Shown here piece after piece: positions 16,984 through 24,843 of a stretch of DNA of 64,000 bases. The stretch spans positions 310,001 to 374,000 of the forward strand of contig NZ_JAVDXV010000007.1 in NCBI RefSeq assembly GCF_031458115.1. Direction: 5' to 3'. The stretch's first letter is position 1. Each line of letters starts with the position of its first letter. The DNA comes from Pelomonas asaccharophilus_A (GTDB lineage Bacteria > Pseudomonadota > Gammaproteobacteria > Burkholderiales > Burkholderiaceae_C). The position numbers and the translations under genes were made by a program. The notes beneath the pieces were generated by a model. The model was not told the DNA's origin and ran no database searches. It was given only the letters and a program-made list of their open reading frames with translations.

Positions 16984-17679
16984 ATGGCCGGCGACACCCC
17001 CGAGCTGACACGGCTGCTGCTGACCCGCTATTCGCTGGCGAAGGATCGCAGCGTCAAGCTCGACAAGGGCACCGAGTTCTCGGCGCAGATCAACCCTGCC
17101 GACGTCAGCCACAACTTCAGCATCAGCTACAACGAGAACAAGGCCCAAGGCGCCGCCTATGTGGAACCCAAGTTCAGCGCCAGTGACAACGAGGAGCTGA
17201 GCTTCTCCATCACGCTGGACGGCACGGGCGTCGTGCCGCTCACGCCCGGCCTGGCGCCGGACGTCAAGGGCCAGCTCGCGCAGCTCAACAAGGTCGTTTA
17301 CGAGTACGTGGACTTGAAGTGCGAACCACCCTACGTACGGGTGCTGTGGGGCACGCTGATCTTCTTCGGCCGGATGAAGACCATGGACACGCAGTACACG
17401 CTGTTCAAGCCGGGAGGCGACGTGCTGCGCGCCAAGATCAAGCTGACCTTCGTTGGCGCCATGAGCACCGACAAGGACAGCAAGGTCACCTTGCGATCCT
17501 CCACTGCCAGCACGACCCGCACCGTGACCGTCAAGGCAGGCGACTCGCTCGGCGCGCTCTGCGACGACGTCTACGGCGACTGCACGGCCTTCATGAAGGT
17601 GGCCCGCTACAACGGCTTGACCGACTTCCGCAATATCCCGCCGGGCACGGTGCTCAAGTTCCCGCCGGTGGAGGCCTAG
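16984..17679 (+). CDS. LysM-domain baseplate/tube-initiator protein (Pvc7-like)
   Basis: A 231-residue protein; the ATG at 16984 follows the previous stop by one base. Its first ~160 residues match the CIS tube/baseplate hub type (TEFSAQINPADVSHNFSIS). A C-terminal LysM-like module follows: VKAGDSLGALCDDVYGD, then NIPPGTVLKFPP. In T4 and PVC the gp53/gp54-like LysM protein clamps the baseplate around the spike. The gene ends one base before the spike gene. Confidence 0.9.
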   Translation: MAGDTPELTRLLLTRYSLAKDRSVKLDKGTEFSAQINPADVSHNFSISYNENKAQGAAYVEPKFSASDNEELSFSITLDGTGVVPLTPGLAPDVKGQLAQLNKVVYEYVDLKCEPPYVRVLWGTLIFFGRMKTMDTQYTLFKPGGDVLRAKIKLTFVGAMSTDKDSKVTLRSSTASTTRTVTVKAGDSLGALCDDVYGDCTAFMKVARYNGLTDFRNIPPGTVLKFPPVEA

Positions 17680-17680
17680 C

Positions 17681-19474
17681 ATGCCGGGCGTCTCACCCTT
17701 GCAGGACTCCGTCGGCGTCGTCACCCTGAGCGTTCTCGTCTCCGGCCAGCGCCTGGCGCAGAGCGCCGACCTGATCTCGGTGACGGTGCAGCGCGCCGCC
17801 AACACGGTGCCCAGCGCCCGCCTCGTCTTCAACGACGGTGACATGCCGGCGCGCAGCTTCCCCATCAGCGACGCCGAAGACCTCAAGCCCGGTGCGAAGC
17901 TCACGGTCAAGGCCGGCTATGGCCAGCAGGAGGAGACGCTGTTCGAGGGCATCGTTGTGCGCCACGGTCTGCGCGTCATCGGCAACAACGATGCACGCCT
18001 GGTGGTGGAGTGCCGCGACGCCGCCGTCAAGATGACGGTCGGCCGGCGCAATGCCAACTACATCGACATGACCGACAGCGACGTCATGGACAAGCTGATC
18101 TCGGCGCACGGCCTCACTGCGGACGTCGAGGCCACGACGATCACCCACCGCGAGCTGGCCCAGCACTTCAGCAGCGACTGGGACTTCATGCTCGCCCGCG
18201 CCGAGGCCAACGGCCAGCTCGTCATCACGACCGACGGCAGCGTCGCCGTGAAGACGCCGGATGCCGACGGCGAGCCGGCCCTGGCCGTGACCTACGGCGT
18301 CGACCTGATCTCCTTCCAGGGCGACGTCGACGCGCGCCACCAGTACGCCAGCGCGCTGGCCGTCTCCTGGGACCCCAAGGCCCAGGCGGCGCTGGAAGGC
18401 ACGGCGGCCGACCCGGCGGCGCTGCCGGCCCAGGGCGACCTCGACAGCGAAGCGCTGTCCGCGGTCATAGGCCTGGAGAGCTTCCGGCTACAGGTCGGCG
18501 CCCCGCAGTCCAAGGACATGCTGGGCCAATGGGCGAAGGCGCAGCAGGTCAAGTCGGGCCTGGCCCGGCTGCGCGGGCAACTGCGCTTCCAGGGAAGCGC
18601 CAAGGCTGCGGTGGCCGGGCTCATCGAGCTCAAAGGCGTGGGAAACCGCTTCAACGGCACGGTATTCGTGACCGGTCTGCGCCATCACATCGAGGACGGC
18701 GCCTGGACGACAGAGGCCGACTTCGGCCTGGACCCGGACTGGTTCTGTGGGCGCACCGACGTGCTGGCACCGGCGGCCGGCGCCCTGCTGCCGGCGGTGA
18801 CGGGGCTGCAGGTCGGCATCGTCACCAAGCTCGACGCCGACCCGGCCGGCGAGCACCGCGTGCAGGTCAAGCTGCCCGTGCTGCAGGCCGAGACCGAGGG
18901 CGTCTGGGCGCGGCTCATGCAGGGCTACGCCAGCAGCGGCTTCGGCAGCTTCCTGCTGCCCGAGGTGGACGACGAGGTCGTGCTCGGCTACTTCGCCGGC
19001 GACCCCTCCCACCCCGTCGTGCTCGGCAGCCTCTACAGCAGCAGCCGCCAGCCGCCCTACGCGCTGGTCGCTCCCAACGACACCAAGGCCCTGGTGACGC
19101 GCTGCAAGCACAAGCTGGAGTTCGACGAGAAGGACAAGGTCATCACGCTGACCACGCCCGGCGGCAACCGCGTCGTGCTCAGCGACAAGGACAAGTCCAT
19201 CCTCCTCGAAGACCAGAACGGAAACACCGTTAAGTTGAGCAGTTCGGGCATCGCGCTGGACAGTCCCAAAGACATCAGCCTCACGGCCAAGGGCGGCATC
19301 ACGCTGGACGCCGTCAACAGCATCACCCTCACCGCCAAGGCCGACGTGAAGGCCACCGGCCTGAACGTCAGCTGTGAAGGCCAGATCGGCTTCACCGGCA
19401 AGGGCAATGCCACCGCCGAGCTCTCGGCCGCCGGGCAGACCACCGTCAGGGGTGCCCTGGTCATGATCAATTGA
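17681..19474 (+). CDS. VgrG-like central spike protein (Pvc8-like)
   Basis: A 597-residue spike. The N-terminal ~370 residues form the gp27-like hub (DGDMPARSFPISDAEDLKPG, then VRHGLRVIGNNDARLVVECR). Residues ~376-456 are the gp5-type OB domain (GIVTKLDADPAGEHRVQVKL, and FLLPEVDDEVVLGYFAGDPS). The tail from ~480 is a repetitive beta-helix-like needle (KDKSILLEDQNGNTVKLSSS). It trimerises to form the piercing tip of the tube. No extra C-terminal effector domain is fused; the next gene supplies the PAAR cap. Confidence 0.93.
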   Translation: MPGVSPLQDSVGVVTLSVLVSGQRLAQSADLISVTVQRAANTVPSARLVFNDGDMPARSFPISDAEDLKPGAKLTVKAGYGQQEETLFEGIVVRHGLRVIGNNDARLVVECRDAAVKMTVGRRNANYIDMTDSDVMDKLISAHGLTADVEATTITHRELAQHFSSDWDFMLARAEANGQLVITTDGSVAVKTPDADGEPALAVTYGVDLISFQGDVDARHQYASALAVSWDPKAQAALEGTAADPAALPAQGDLDSEALSAVIGLESFRLQVGAPQSKDMLGQWAKAQQVKSGLARLRGQLRFQGSAKAAVAGLIELKGVGNRFNGTVFVTGLRHHIEDGAWTTEADFGLDPDWFCGRTDVLAPAAGALLPAVTGLQVGIVTKLDADPAGEHRVQVKLPVLQAETEGVWARLMQGYASSGFGSFLLPEVDDEVVLGYFAGDPSHPVVLGSLYSSSRQPPYALVAPNDTKALVTRCKHKLEFDEKDKVITLTTPGGNRVVLSDKDKSILLEDQNGNTVKLSSSGIALDSPKDISLTAKGGITLDAVNSITLTAKADVKATGLNVSCEGQIGFTGKGNATAELSAAGQTTVRGALVMIN

Positions 19475-19491
19475 CGACGCGAAGGACCACC

Positions 19492-19791
19492 ATGCCGCCC
19501 GCAGCCCGCCTCACCGACCTGCATGTTTGCCCCATGGTCACGCCCGGCCTGCCGCCGGTGCCCCACGTCGGCGGGCCCGTCATCGGCCCCGGCGTGCCGA
19601 CCGTGCTCGTCGGCAAGCTGCCGGCCGCCGTCGTGGGCGACAACGCCACCTGCGTCGGCCCGCCGGATGCCATCGTGATGGGCTCGACCACGGTGCTCAT
19701 CGGCGGCCGTCCTGCGGCGCGCATGGGCGATGCCACGGCCCACGGAGGCACCATCGCCATCGGCTTGCCCACCGTGCTCATCGGCGGCTGA
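19492..19791 (+). CDS. PAAR-domain spike tip protein (Pvc10-like)
   Basis: A 99-residue single-domain PAAR protein. It starts MPPAARLTDLHVC after a GAAGGA ribosome binding site, with GGRPAARMGDATAHGG near the C-terminus; Cys and His residues are placed to bind the metal that sharpens the tip. It sits directly after the spike gene, seven codons downstream of an alternative in-frame start that I reject. There is no toxin extension. Confidence 0.93.
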   Translation: MPPAARLTDLHVCPMVTPGLPPVPHVGGPVIGPGVPTVLVGKLPAAVVGDNATCVGPPDAIVMGSTTVLIGGRPAARMGDATAHGGTIAIGLPTVLIGG

Positions 19792-19805
19792 AGCACGAGC
19801 CTCGC

Positions 19806-20231
19806 ATGGACGACGCCCTCGACCTCCTCGGCACAGGCTGGGCCTTCCCGCCAGCCTTCGACCGGCGTCGCTGCAATGCCGTGACGGCCTCGGGCGTGAC
19901 CGACATCGAGGAGAGCCTGCGCATCCTGTTCGGCACCTCGCCGGGCGAACGCATCATGCATCCCAGCTACGGCTGCGGCCTGCGCCGCCTGGTGTTCGAG
20001 CCGATGAACACCAGCACGCTGACCGAGATCCGAAGCCTCATCGAGAAGGCCGTGCTCTTCTTCGAGGCCCGCATCACGCTGGACACGGTGAGCTTCGACA
20101 CCGCGGCCCTGCTGGACGGCGTGCTGCGCATCCGGCTGGACTACCGCCTGCGCACCAGCAACAGCCCGCACAACTTCGTCTACCCGCTCTATCTGCGCGA
20201 AGGCGAGGCAGTCTCAGGAGCGACGCCGTGA
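19806..20231 (+). CDS. gp25-like baseplate wedge protein (Pvc9-like)
   Basis: A 141-residue protein with the gp25 signature: ITDIEESLRILFGTSPGER-like spacing, then HPSYGCGLRRLVFEPMN, then EIRSLIEKAVLFFEARITL. Gp25 forms the core of baseplate wedges and starts sheath polymerisation. Its order relative to PAAR is swapped compared with the canonical PVC order. It overlaps the next gene by four bases (GTGA). Confidence 0.92.
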   Translation: MDDALDLLGTGWAFPPAFDRRRCNAVTASGVTDIEESLRILFGTSPGERIMHPSYGCGLRRLVFEPMNTSTLTEIRSLIEKAVLFFEARITLDTVSFDTAALLDGVLRIRLDYRLRTSNSPHNFVYPLYLREGEAVSGATP

Positions 20232-23200
20232 GCCAGGGCACCGACCAGCAGGACCGCTTCCCCCGCGCGTTGGAGCCGGGCTACTTCCGGCCCGGCGATC
20301 TCGATTTCCCGCAGCGCGCGGAGATGACGGGGCGACTCGCCGAGCGGCTGCGCTTCCATGACCTGAACCACCAGGAAACGGGTCACTGGGGCGATCTCTT
20401 CACCAACGATCCGACACTCATGATGGCCCGCATCGCGGCCTTCGACATCGGGCCGGCGCAGCGCAAGTTCCTGGAGCACGTGAACACAGCTCCGCTGCCC
20501 GATCTCGGCCTGCAGGTGCTGGAGCTGGCCTTCACGGTCGACGGCTGGTGGGCCGCCATGCGCGGCTGCGAGGAGCCCGCACCCCGCCAGCTGGGCGACC
20601 GCATCGAGCTGCTCATCGTGCGCCAGCTCGCCGCCGATCTGCATTGGGTCGAACGCCGCTTCCTGCAGCAGACAGTGACGCGCCGCCCGGCCGATAGCGA
20701 CAAGCGGGAGCTCTCCAGCCTGTGGCGACGTAGCGGCAACAGTGACGACGATGGCACCGAACGCAGCGACCGGGAGAAGCTGCGCGAGCGCTTCTTCGCC
20801 TTCCTGACCGCGGCAGATGACATCGCCACTCTGGCACGCGAGCTGCTGCCGACCAGCCTGGCCTCCGGCCGTCACGAACCCGCCGCCGCGCTGGTGATCG
20901 CATTCCTGATGCTGTGCGATGTCGTGCAGCAGGAGGTCAACCGCCTGCCAGCGCGACATGCGAACTTCTATCTGCGCGACTGCCTGGGCTTCGGGCCGCA
21001 GCCACCGCGACCCGACCATGTGCACCTGGCCTGCGAGCGCGACCCGCGGGCGGGCGCCGAGGTTCAGCTGCTGCCCGGCACCGTGTTCGAGGCCGGCAAG
21101 GACGCGGCGGGCCGGCCGGTGCGCTTCGTCAGTGAGGCCGCGCTCGCCATCACCGACCTGCGCGTCGCGTCCCTCTACACGCTGCGCCTGGAGCACGACC
21201 CGCTGATCGCGCCCGAGTGCCACCTTGGCTACGTCACCCGCAGCAAGCTGACGCAGCCGGTGCCCGACGGGCGCAGCGTGTGGTCGCTGTTCGGCGGCCG
21301 GGCCGCCAAGGCGCAGGACGCCCGCATCGGTTTGGCCCTCGCCTCGCCGCTGCTGCTGCTCAGCGAGGGCGAGCGCGAGATCCGGCTGCTCCTCCGCCGC
21401 AGCGGCACAGGGCCAGGCCTATCGGCGCTGCGCGATGCGGTGCTGCAGGCACGCTCGCCCGAGGTCTTGCGCGAGGCCCTCGGTGCCCTGCTCGTGAACT
21501 GGCTGCTCGCCGCCAGCGACTCCCAGGACGAACGTGCTCGCGCCGAACACCAACACATCCCCGGCGATCTCTCGCCCGCCGACTGGAAGGCACTGCGCGA
21601 GGTCATCCACGACATGCCCGAAGCGGTGCTGCCGTCGATCTTCGCCGGCAGCCGCACGCCGCGGCGGGCCCACCTCTTCACCCACCTGCTGCAGGGCTCG
21701 CTGCGGCTGAGCCTGAGCAGCGAACGAGGGTGGCTCGACGTGGACTGTCGGTTGGAGCGCATCGAACGCCCCGCCGCCGGCACGCCGCCTGGCACGCTCG
21801 CCGGCTGCGACCTGGGCCTGCGCATCCGCCTCAAGCCCGAGGCTGCAGCCATCGTCGGCTGCGACCCGATCCTGCACGGCGAGGAATGGCCTACCCGGCT
21901 GCCGGTGCTGCGCCTGGAGCTTTCGTCCCTGGGCCGGCTCTATCCGTATTCGCTGCTGGCCCAGCTGTCGCTGGCGGCCGCCGAACTCACGGTGACGGCC
22001 CGCGGCCTGCGTCAGCTGCACCTCGAGAACCACCTTGGCCGGCTCGACGCCACCAAGGGCTTCATGCCCTTCGGGCCGATGCCCAGCCTATCCTCCTACT
22101 TCGTCATCGGCTCGCCGGAGGCTGCACGCAAGACGCTGGACCGGCTATGGCTGGACGTCGAATGGGGCGGGTTGCCGCCGGACGCCGGCGGCTTCGATGC
22201 CCACTACGCCGGCTATGGCGAACCGGCTGAAGCGGCGCTGCGCCAGGGACGCTTCAGCACCAGCAGCGCCTGGCTGCGCGACGGCCAGTGGCAGGACTGC
22301 CGCCTGCTCCCGGGCCACGAGCAGCTGTTCGGCCGGGACAAGCACAGCCGCGAGCTGCAGGCCGGGCGCCGCATCGAGATCGACCCCGGTTCGCTGCGCC
22401 AGTCCAGCCGCGCCAGCGGCGAGGACTGGCAGCGCATGCCGCTGCCACGCAACGGCTTGTGCCGGCTGCAATTGGCCGGCCCGCGCCCGGCTTTCGGCCA
22501 TGCGGCCTACCCGATGGCGTTGGCCGCCGCGGTGGCCGCCAATGCGCGCCGCCGCAAGCCCGAGCCCCTGCCCAACCCGCCCTACACACCTCTCATCGAA
22601 CGCCTGTCGCTCAGCTACGTGGCCCATAGCGTCATCGCTCTGGACCGCGACGACGAACCGGCCGACGGCGTGGACGGTGAGCGCATCTTCCACTTGCATC
22701 CGCTGGGCCTGCAGCCGCTGACGTCGGGCACCGCCGGCGGCCACGCGCTGCTGCCCGATCTGGGTGACGCCGGCAACCTCTACATCGGCCTGAGCGGCCA
22801 GGAGGCGAGCGGCCTGCTGACGCTGCTGTTCGAACTGCAGGAGCCGCTGGCAGGCAGCGCCGATGGCGACCTGGCCCGCCCCCGGCTGCGCTGGGCCACG
22901 CTGTGCGGCGACACCTGGCGGCCGCTGCCGCAGACCCGGGTGCTGGACGACACGACGCATGGCGGCCTGACCTCGGGCATCGTCTCGCTGGACCTGCCAC
23001 GGGACATGGACAGCGGCCACCGCATCATGCCCAGCGGCCTGTTCTGGCTGCGCGCATCGGCCACCGGCGGCTTCGAGCGCTTTGCTGGTTTGGTGTCGGT
23101 GCGCACCCAGGGCCTGAGGCTGCGCCGCGAGCTCGACACGAGCGGCCGCGCCGCGCCGCCCGTAGTGCTGGGCGCGGGCGCCATCGTCCGCCCCGCTGCA

Positions 23201-24055
23201 GGCGTGCCCGGCCTCGCGGCCGTGACCCAGGTCGGCCGCTCCTTCGGCCTGCGGCGCGAGGAGGACGACCGCGCCCTCCTCGTCCGCGCCGGCGAGCGCC
23301 TGCAGCACAAGGGCCGCGCATCGCTTGGCTGGGACGTCGAGCGCCTGCTGCTGGAGCAGTTCCCTGAAGTGCGCAAGGTGCGCTGCATCCCGGCCCGCGA
23401 CGGCAGCGGCCGCGTCACCGTGGTGGTCGTGCCGCGCGTGCCGAGCAACGACCCGGCCCTGGCCTGCTCTGCCCCGCGCTTCAACGCGGTGGACCTCGCC
23501 CGCATGGCCGAGGCGCTGCGCGCCGTTGCCTCGCCTTTTGCCGACCTGCGTGTGCGCAACCCGGCCTACGACAGGCTGCAGCTGCGCGCCACGCTGCGCC
23601 TGCGACCGGGCGCCCATGAGGGCGCGACGCTGCGCCGCGTCAACGAGGCCGTCGTGCAGGCCATCTCGCCCTGGGGGGAAGACGGCCCCGGCCCCCGCTT
23701 TGATTGGCTGGTGCGCAGCGAGGACCTGGACGCCCGCATCCGCCAACTCGGCGGTGTGGACGGCGTGAGCCGGCTGTCGCTGTTGACCCTGACCTGCGAT
23801 GACGAGGGCCTCTACCAGCTTCGCGACACGGCACTCGCGGCGCTGGGACCGCAGCCCCCGGGACAGGACGGCGACCGCCCCGCGCGCGGCGCTGCGCACG
23901 CCCGGGCGCGCCTGCCCTGGAGCCTGGCGCTGCCGCTGCCGCAGCACATCCTCAGCGTCGCCGACGAGACGACAGTCCCCGGCGGTCCGCAGCCCACCGG
24001 CGTGGACCGACTGACCATCGGCACCACCTTCGTGATCGGCAGGGCCTCGCCATGA
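20228..24055 (+). CDS. large baseplate wedge protein, gp6/J-like (Pvc11-like)
   Basis: A 1275-residue protein starting at a GTG that overlaps the gp25 stop codon. It is the largest structural protein. The N-terminal part has the expected opening (LEPGYFRPGDLDFPQRAEMT), and the C-terminal baseplate J-like region includes VVVVPRVPSNDPAL and RLQLRATLRLRPGAHEGATL. Equivalent proteins build the ring of the baseplate and contact sheath and fibres. It is longer than typical homologues as I know them, which may mean an added middle domain. Confidence 0.85.
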   Translation: MSQGTDQQDRFPRALEPGYFRPGDLDFPQRAEMTGRLAERLRFHDLNHQETGHWGDLFTNDPTLMMARIAAFDIGPAQRKFLEHVNTAPLPDLGLQVLELAFTVDGWWAAMRGCEEPAPRQLGDRIELLIVRQLAADLHWVERRFLQQTVTRRPADSDKRELSSLWRRSGNSDDDGTERSDREKLRERFFAFLTAADDIATLARELLPTSLASGRHEPAAALVIAFLMLCDVVQQEVNRLPARHANFYLRDCLGFGPQPPRPDHVHLACERDPRAGAEVQLLPGTVFEAGKDAAGRPVRFVSEAALAITDLRVASLYTLRLEHDPLIAPECHLGYVTRSKLTQPVPDGRSVWSLFGGRAAKAQDARIGLALASPLLLLSEGEREIRLLLRRSGTGPGLSALRDAVLQARSPEVLREALGALLVNWLLAASDSQDERARAEHQHIPGDLSPADWKALREVIHDMPEAVLPSIFAGSRTPRRAHLFTHLLQGSLRLSLSSERGWLDVDCRLERIERPAAGTPPGTLAGCDLGLRIRLKPEAAAIVGCDPILHGEEWPTRLPVLRLELSSLGRLYPYSLLAQLSLAAAELTVTARGLRQLHLENHLGRLDATKGFMPFGPMPSLSSYFVIGSPEAARKTLDRLWLDVEWGGLPPDAGGFDAHYAGYGEPAEAALRQGRFSTSSAWLRDGQWQDCRLLPGHEQLFGRDKHSRELQAGRRIEIDPGSLRQSSRASGEDWQRMPLPRNGLCRLQLAGPRPAFGHAAYPMALAAAVAANARRRKPEPLPNPPYTPLIERLSLSYVAHSVIALDRDDEPADGVDGERIFHLHPLGLQPLTSGTAGGHALLPDLGDAGNLYIGLSGQEASGLLTLLFELQEPLAGSADGDLARPRLRWATLCGDTWRPLPQTRVLDDTTHGGLTSGIVSLDLPRDMDSGHRIMPSGLFWLRASATGGFERFAGLVSVRTQGLRLRRELDTSGRAAPPVVLGAGAIVRPAAGVPGLAAVTQVGRSFGLRREEDDRALLVRAGERLQHKGRASLGWDVERLLLEQFPEVRKVRCIPARDGSGRVTVVVVPRVPSNDPALACSAPRFNAVDLARMAEALRAVASPFADLRVRNPAYDRLQLRATLRLRPGAHEGATLRRVNEAVVQAISPWGEDGPGPRFDWLVRSEDLDARIRQLGGVDGVSRLSLLTLTCDDEGLYQLRDTALAALGPQPPGQDGDRPARGAAHARARLPWSLALPLPQHILSVADETTVPGGPQPTGVDRLTIGTTFVIGRASP

Positions 24056-24843
24056 CGACCCGCAACCGCGCCACGCTCAGGCAATTCTTCGAGGAAGGCC
24101 GCCAACCCAGCAGCGACCACTTCGGCGACCTCATCGACTCCATGCTCAACATGAGCGACGAGGGCTTTCGCAAGACACCCGAGCACGGCTTCGAGATCAC
24201 CAGCGACGAAGCGCTGATGAGCTTCTACCGCGAGCAAAACAGCCAGGACCCGATCTGGTCGGTGGGCTTCGGTGGCGACCGCAACCAGTTGCTGCTGCGG
24301 GCGGGGGAAGGCAGCACGAACGGCGCACCACCGGTCCTGGCGCTGGACCTTGCGGGCCGCGCCGGCATCGGCACGGCGCAACCGCAGGAGGCGTTGGACG
24401 TGCGCGGCGTCATCGCCAGCCAGGGTCGGCGCGGCACGATACACCGCCACGACACCGAGGGCCAACTGCTGCTGGCCAATGGCGAGTGGCACAAGCTGAA
24501 GGGCCCGCTGCAGGGCTGCCAGGCCTTCGAGATCACGGCCGGCGTGGGACTGCCGGAAAGCGGCCGCTTTGCGCTGATGCACGCGATCGCGATGAACACC
24601 TACAACCCCGTGCCAGGCTGGTTGGCCTGGACGTCGCGCCGCAACGGCATCCGCTGCCAGCACGCCTGGTATGGCCAGCGCTGCGATCGGCTGGAGCTGC
24701 GCTGGACCGGCGACCGCGGTCGTAACGGCAAATACCAGCTGGAGATCCGCACCCGCTGCAACTACGAGAAAGACTGCGTCATCCAGGCCTCGGTCACGTC
24801 CCTCTGGCAGGACGAGCACATGAAGGGGTCCGACCCGAAATGA
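24052..24843 (+). CDS. putative tail-fibre-like protein
   Basis: A 263-residue protein in the position where eCIS operons carry baseplate-attached fibre proteins. The N-terminus has the fibre-like adaptor TLRQFFEEGRQPSSDHFGDL. The middle has GIGTAQPQEALDVRGVIAS, the IGT/LDVxG motif shared by many phage tail fibres just before a receptor-binding or trimerisation part. The C-terminal ~110 residues form an unfamiliar domain with several Cys and Trp residues (RCQHAWYGQRCDRLELRWTG). If it is the receptor-binding protein it is unusually short and sets target specificity. It overlaps both neighbours by four bases (ATGA). Confidence 0.6.
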   Translation: MTTRNRATLRQFFEEGRQPSSDHFGDLIDSMLNMSDEGFRKTPEHGFEITSDEALMSFYREQNSQDPIWSVGFGGDRNQLLLRAGEGSTNGAPPVLALDLAGRAGIGTAQPQEALDVRGVIASQGRRGTIHRHDTEGQLLLANGEWHKLKGPLQGCQAFEITAGVGLPESGRFALMHAIAMNTYNPVPGWLAWTSRRNGIRCQHAWYGQRCDRLELRWTGDRGRNGKYQLEIRTRCNYEKDCVIQASVTSLWQDEHMKGSDPK

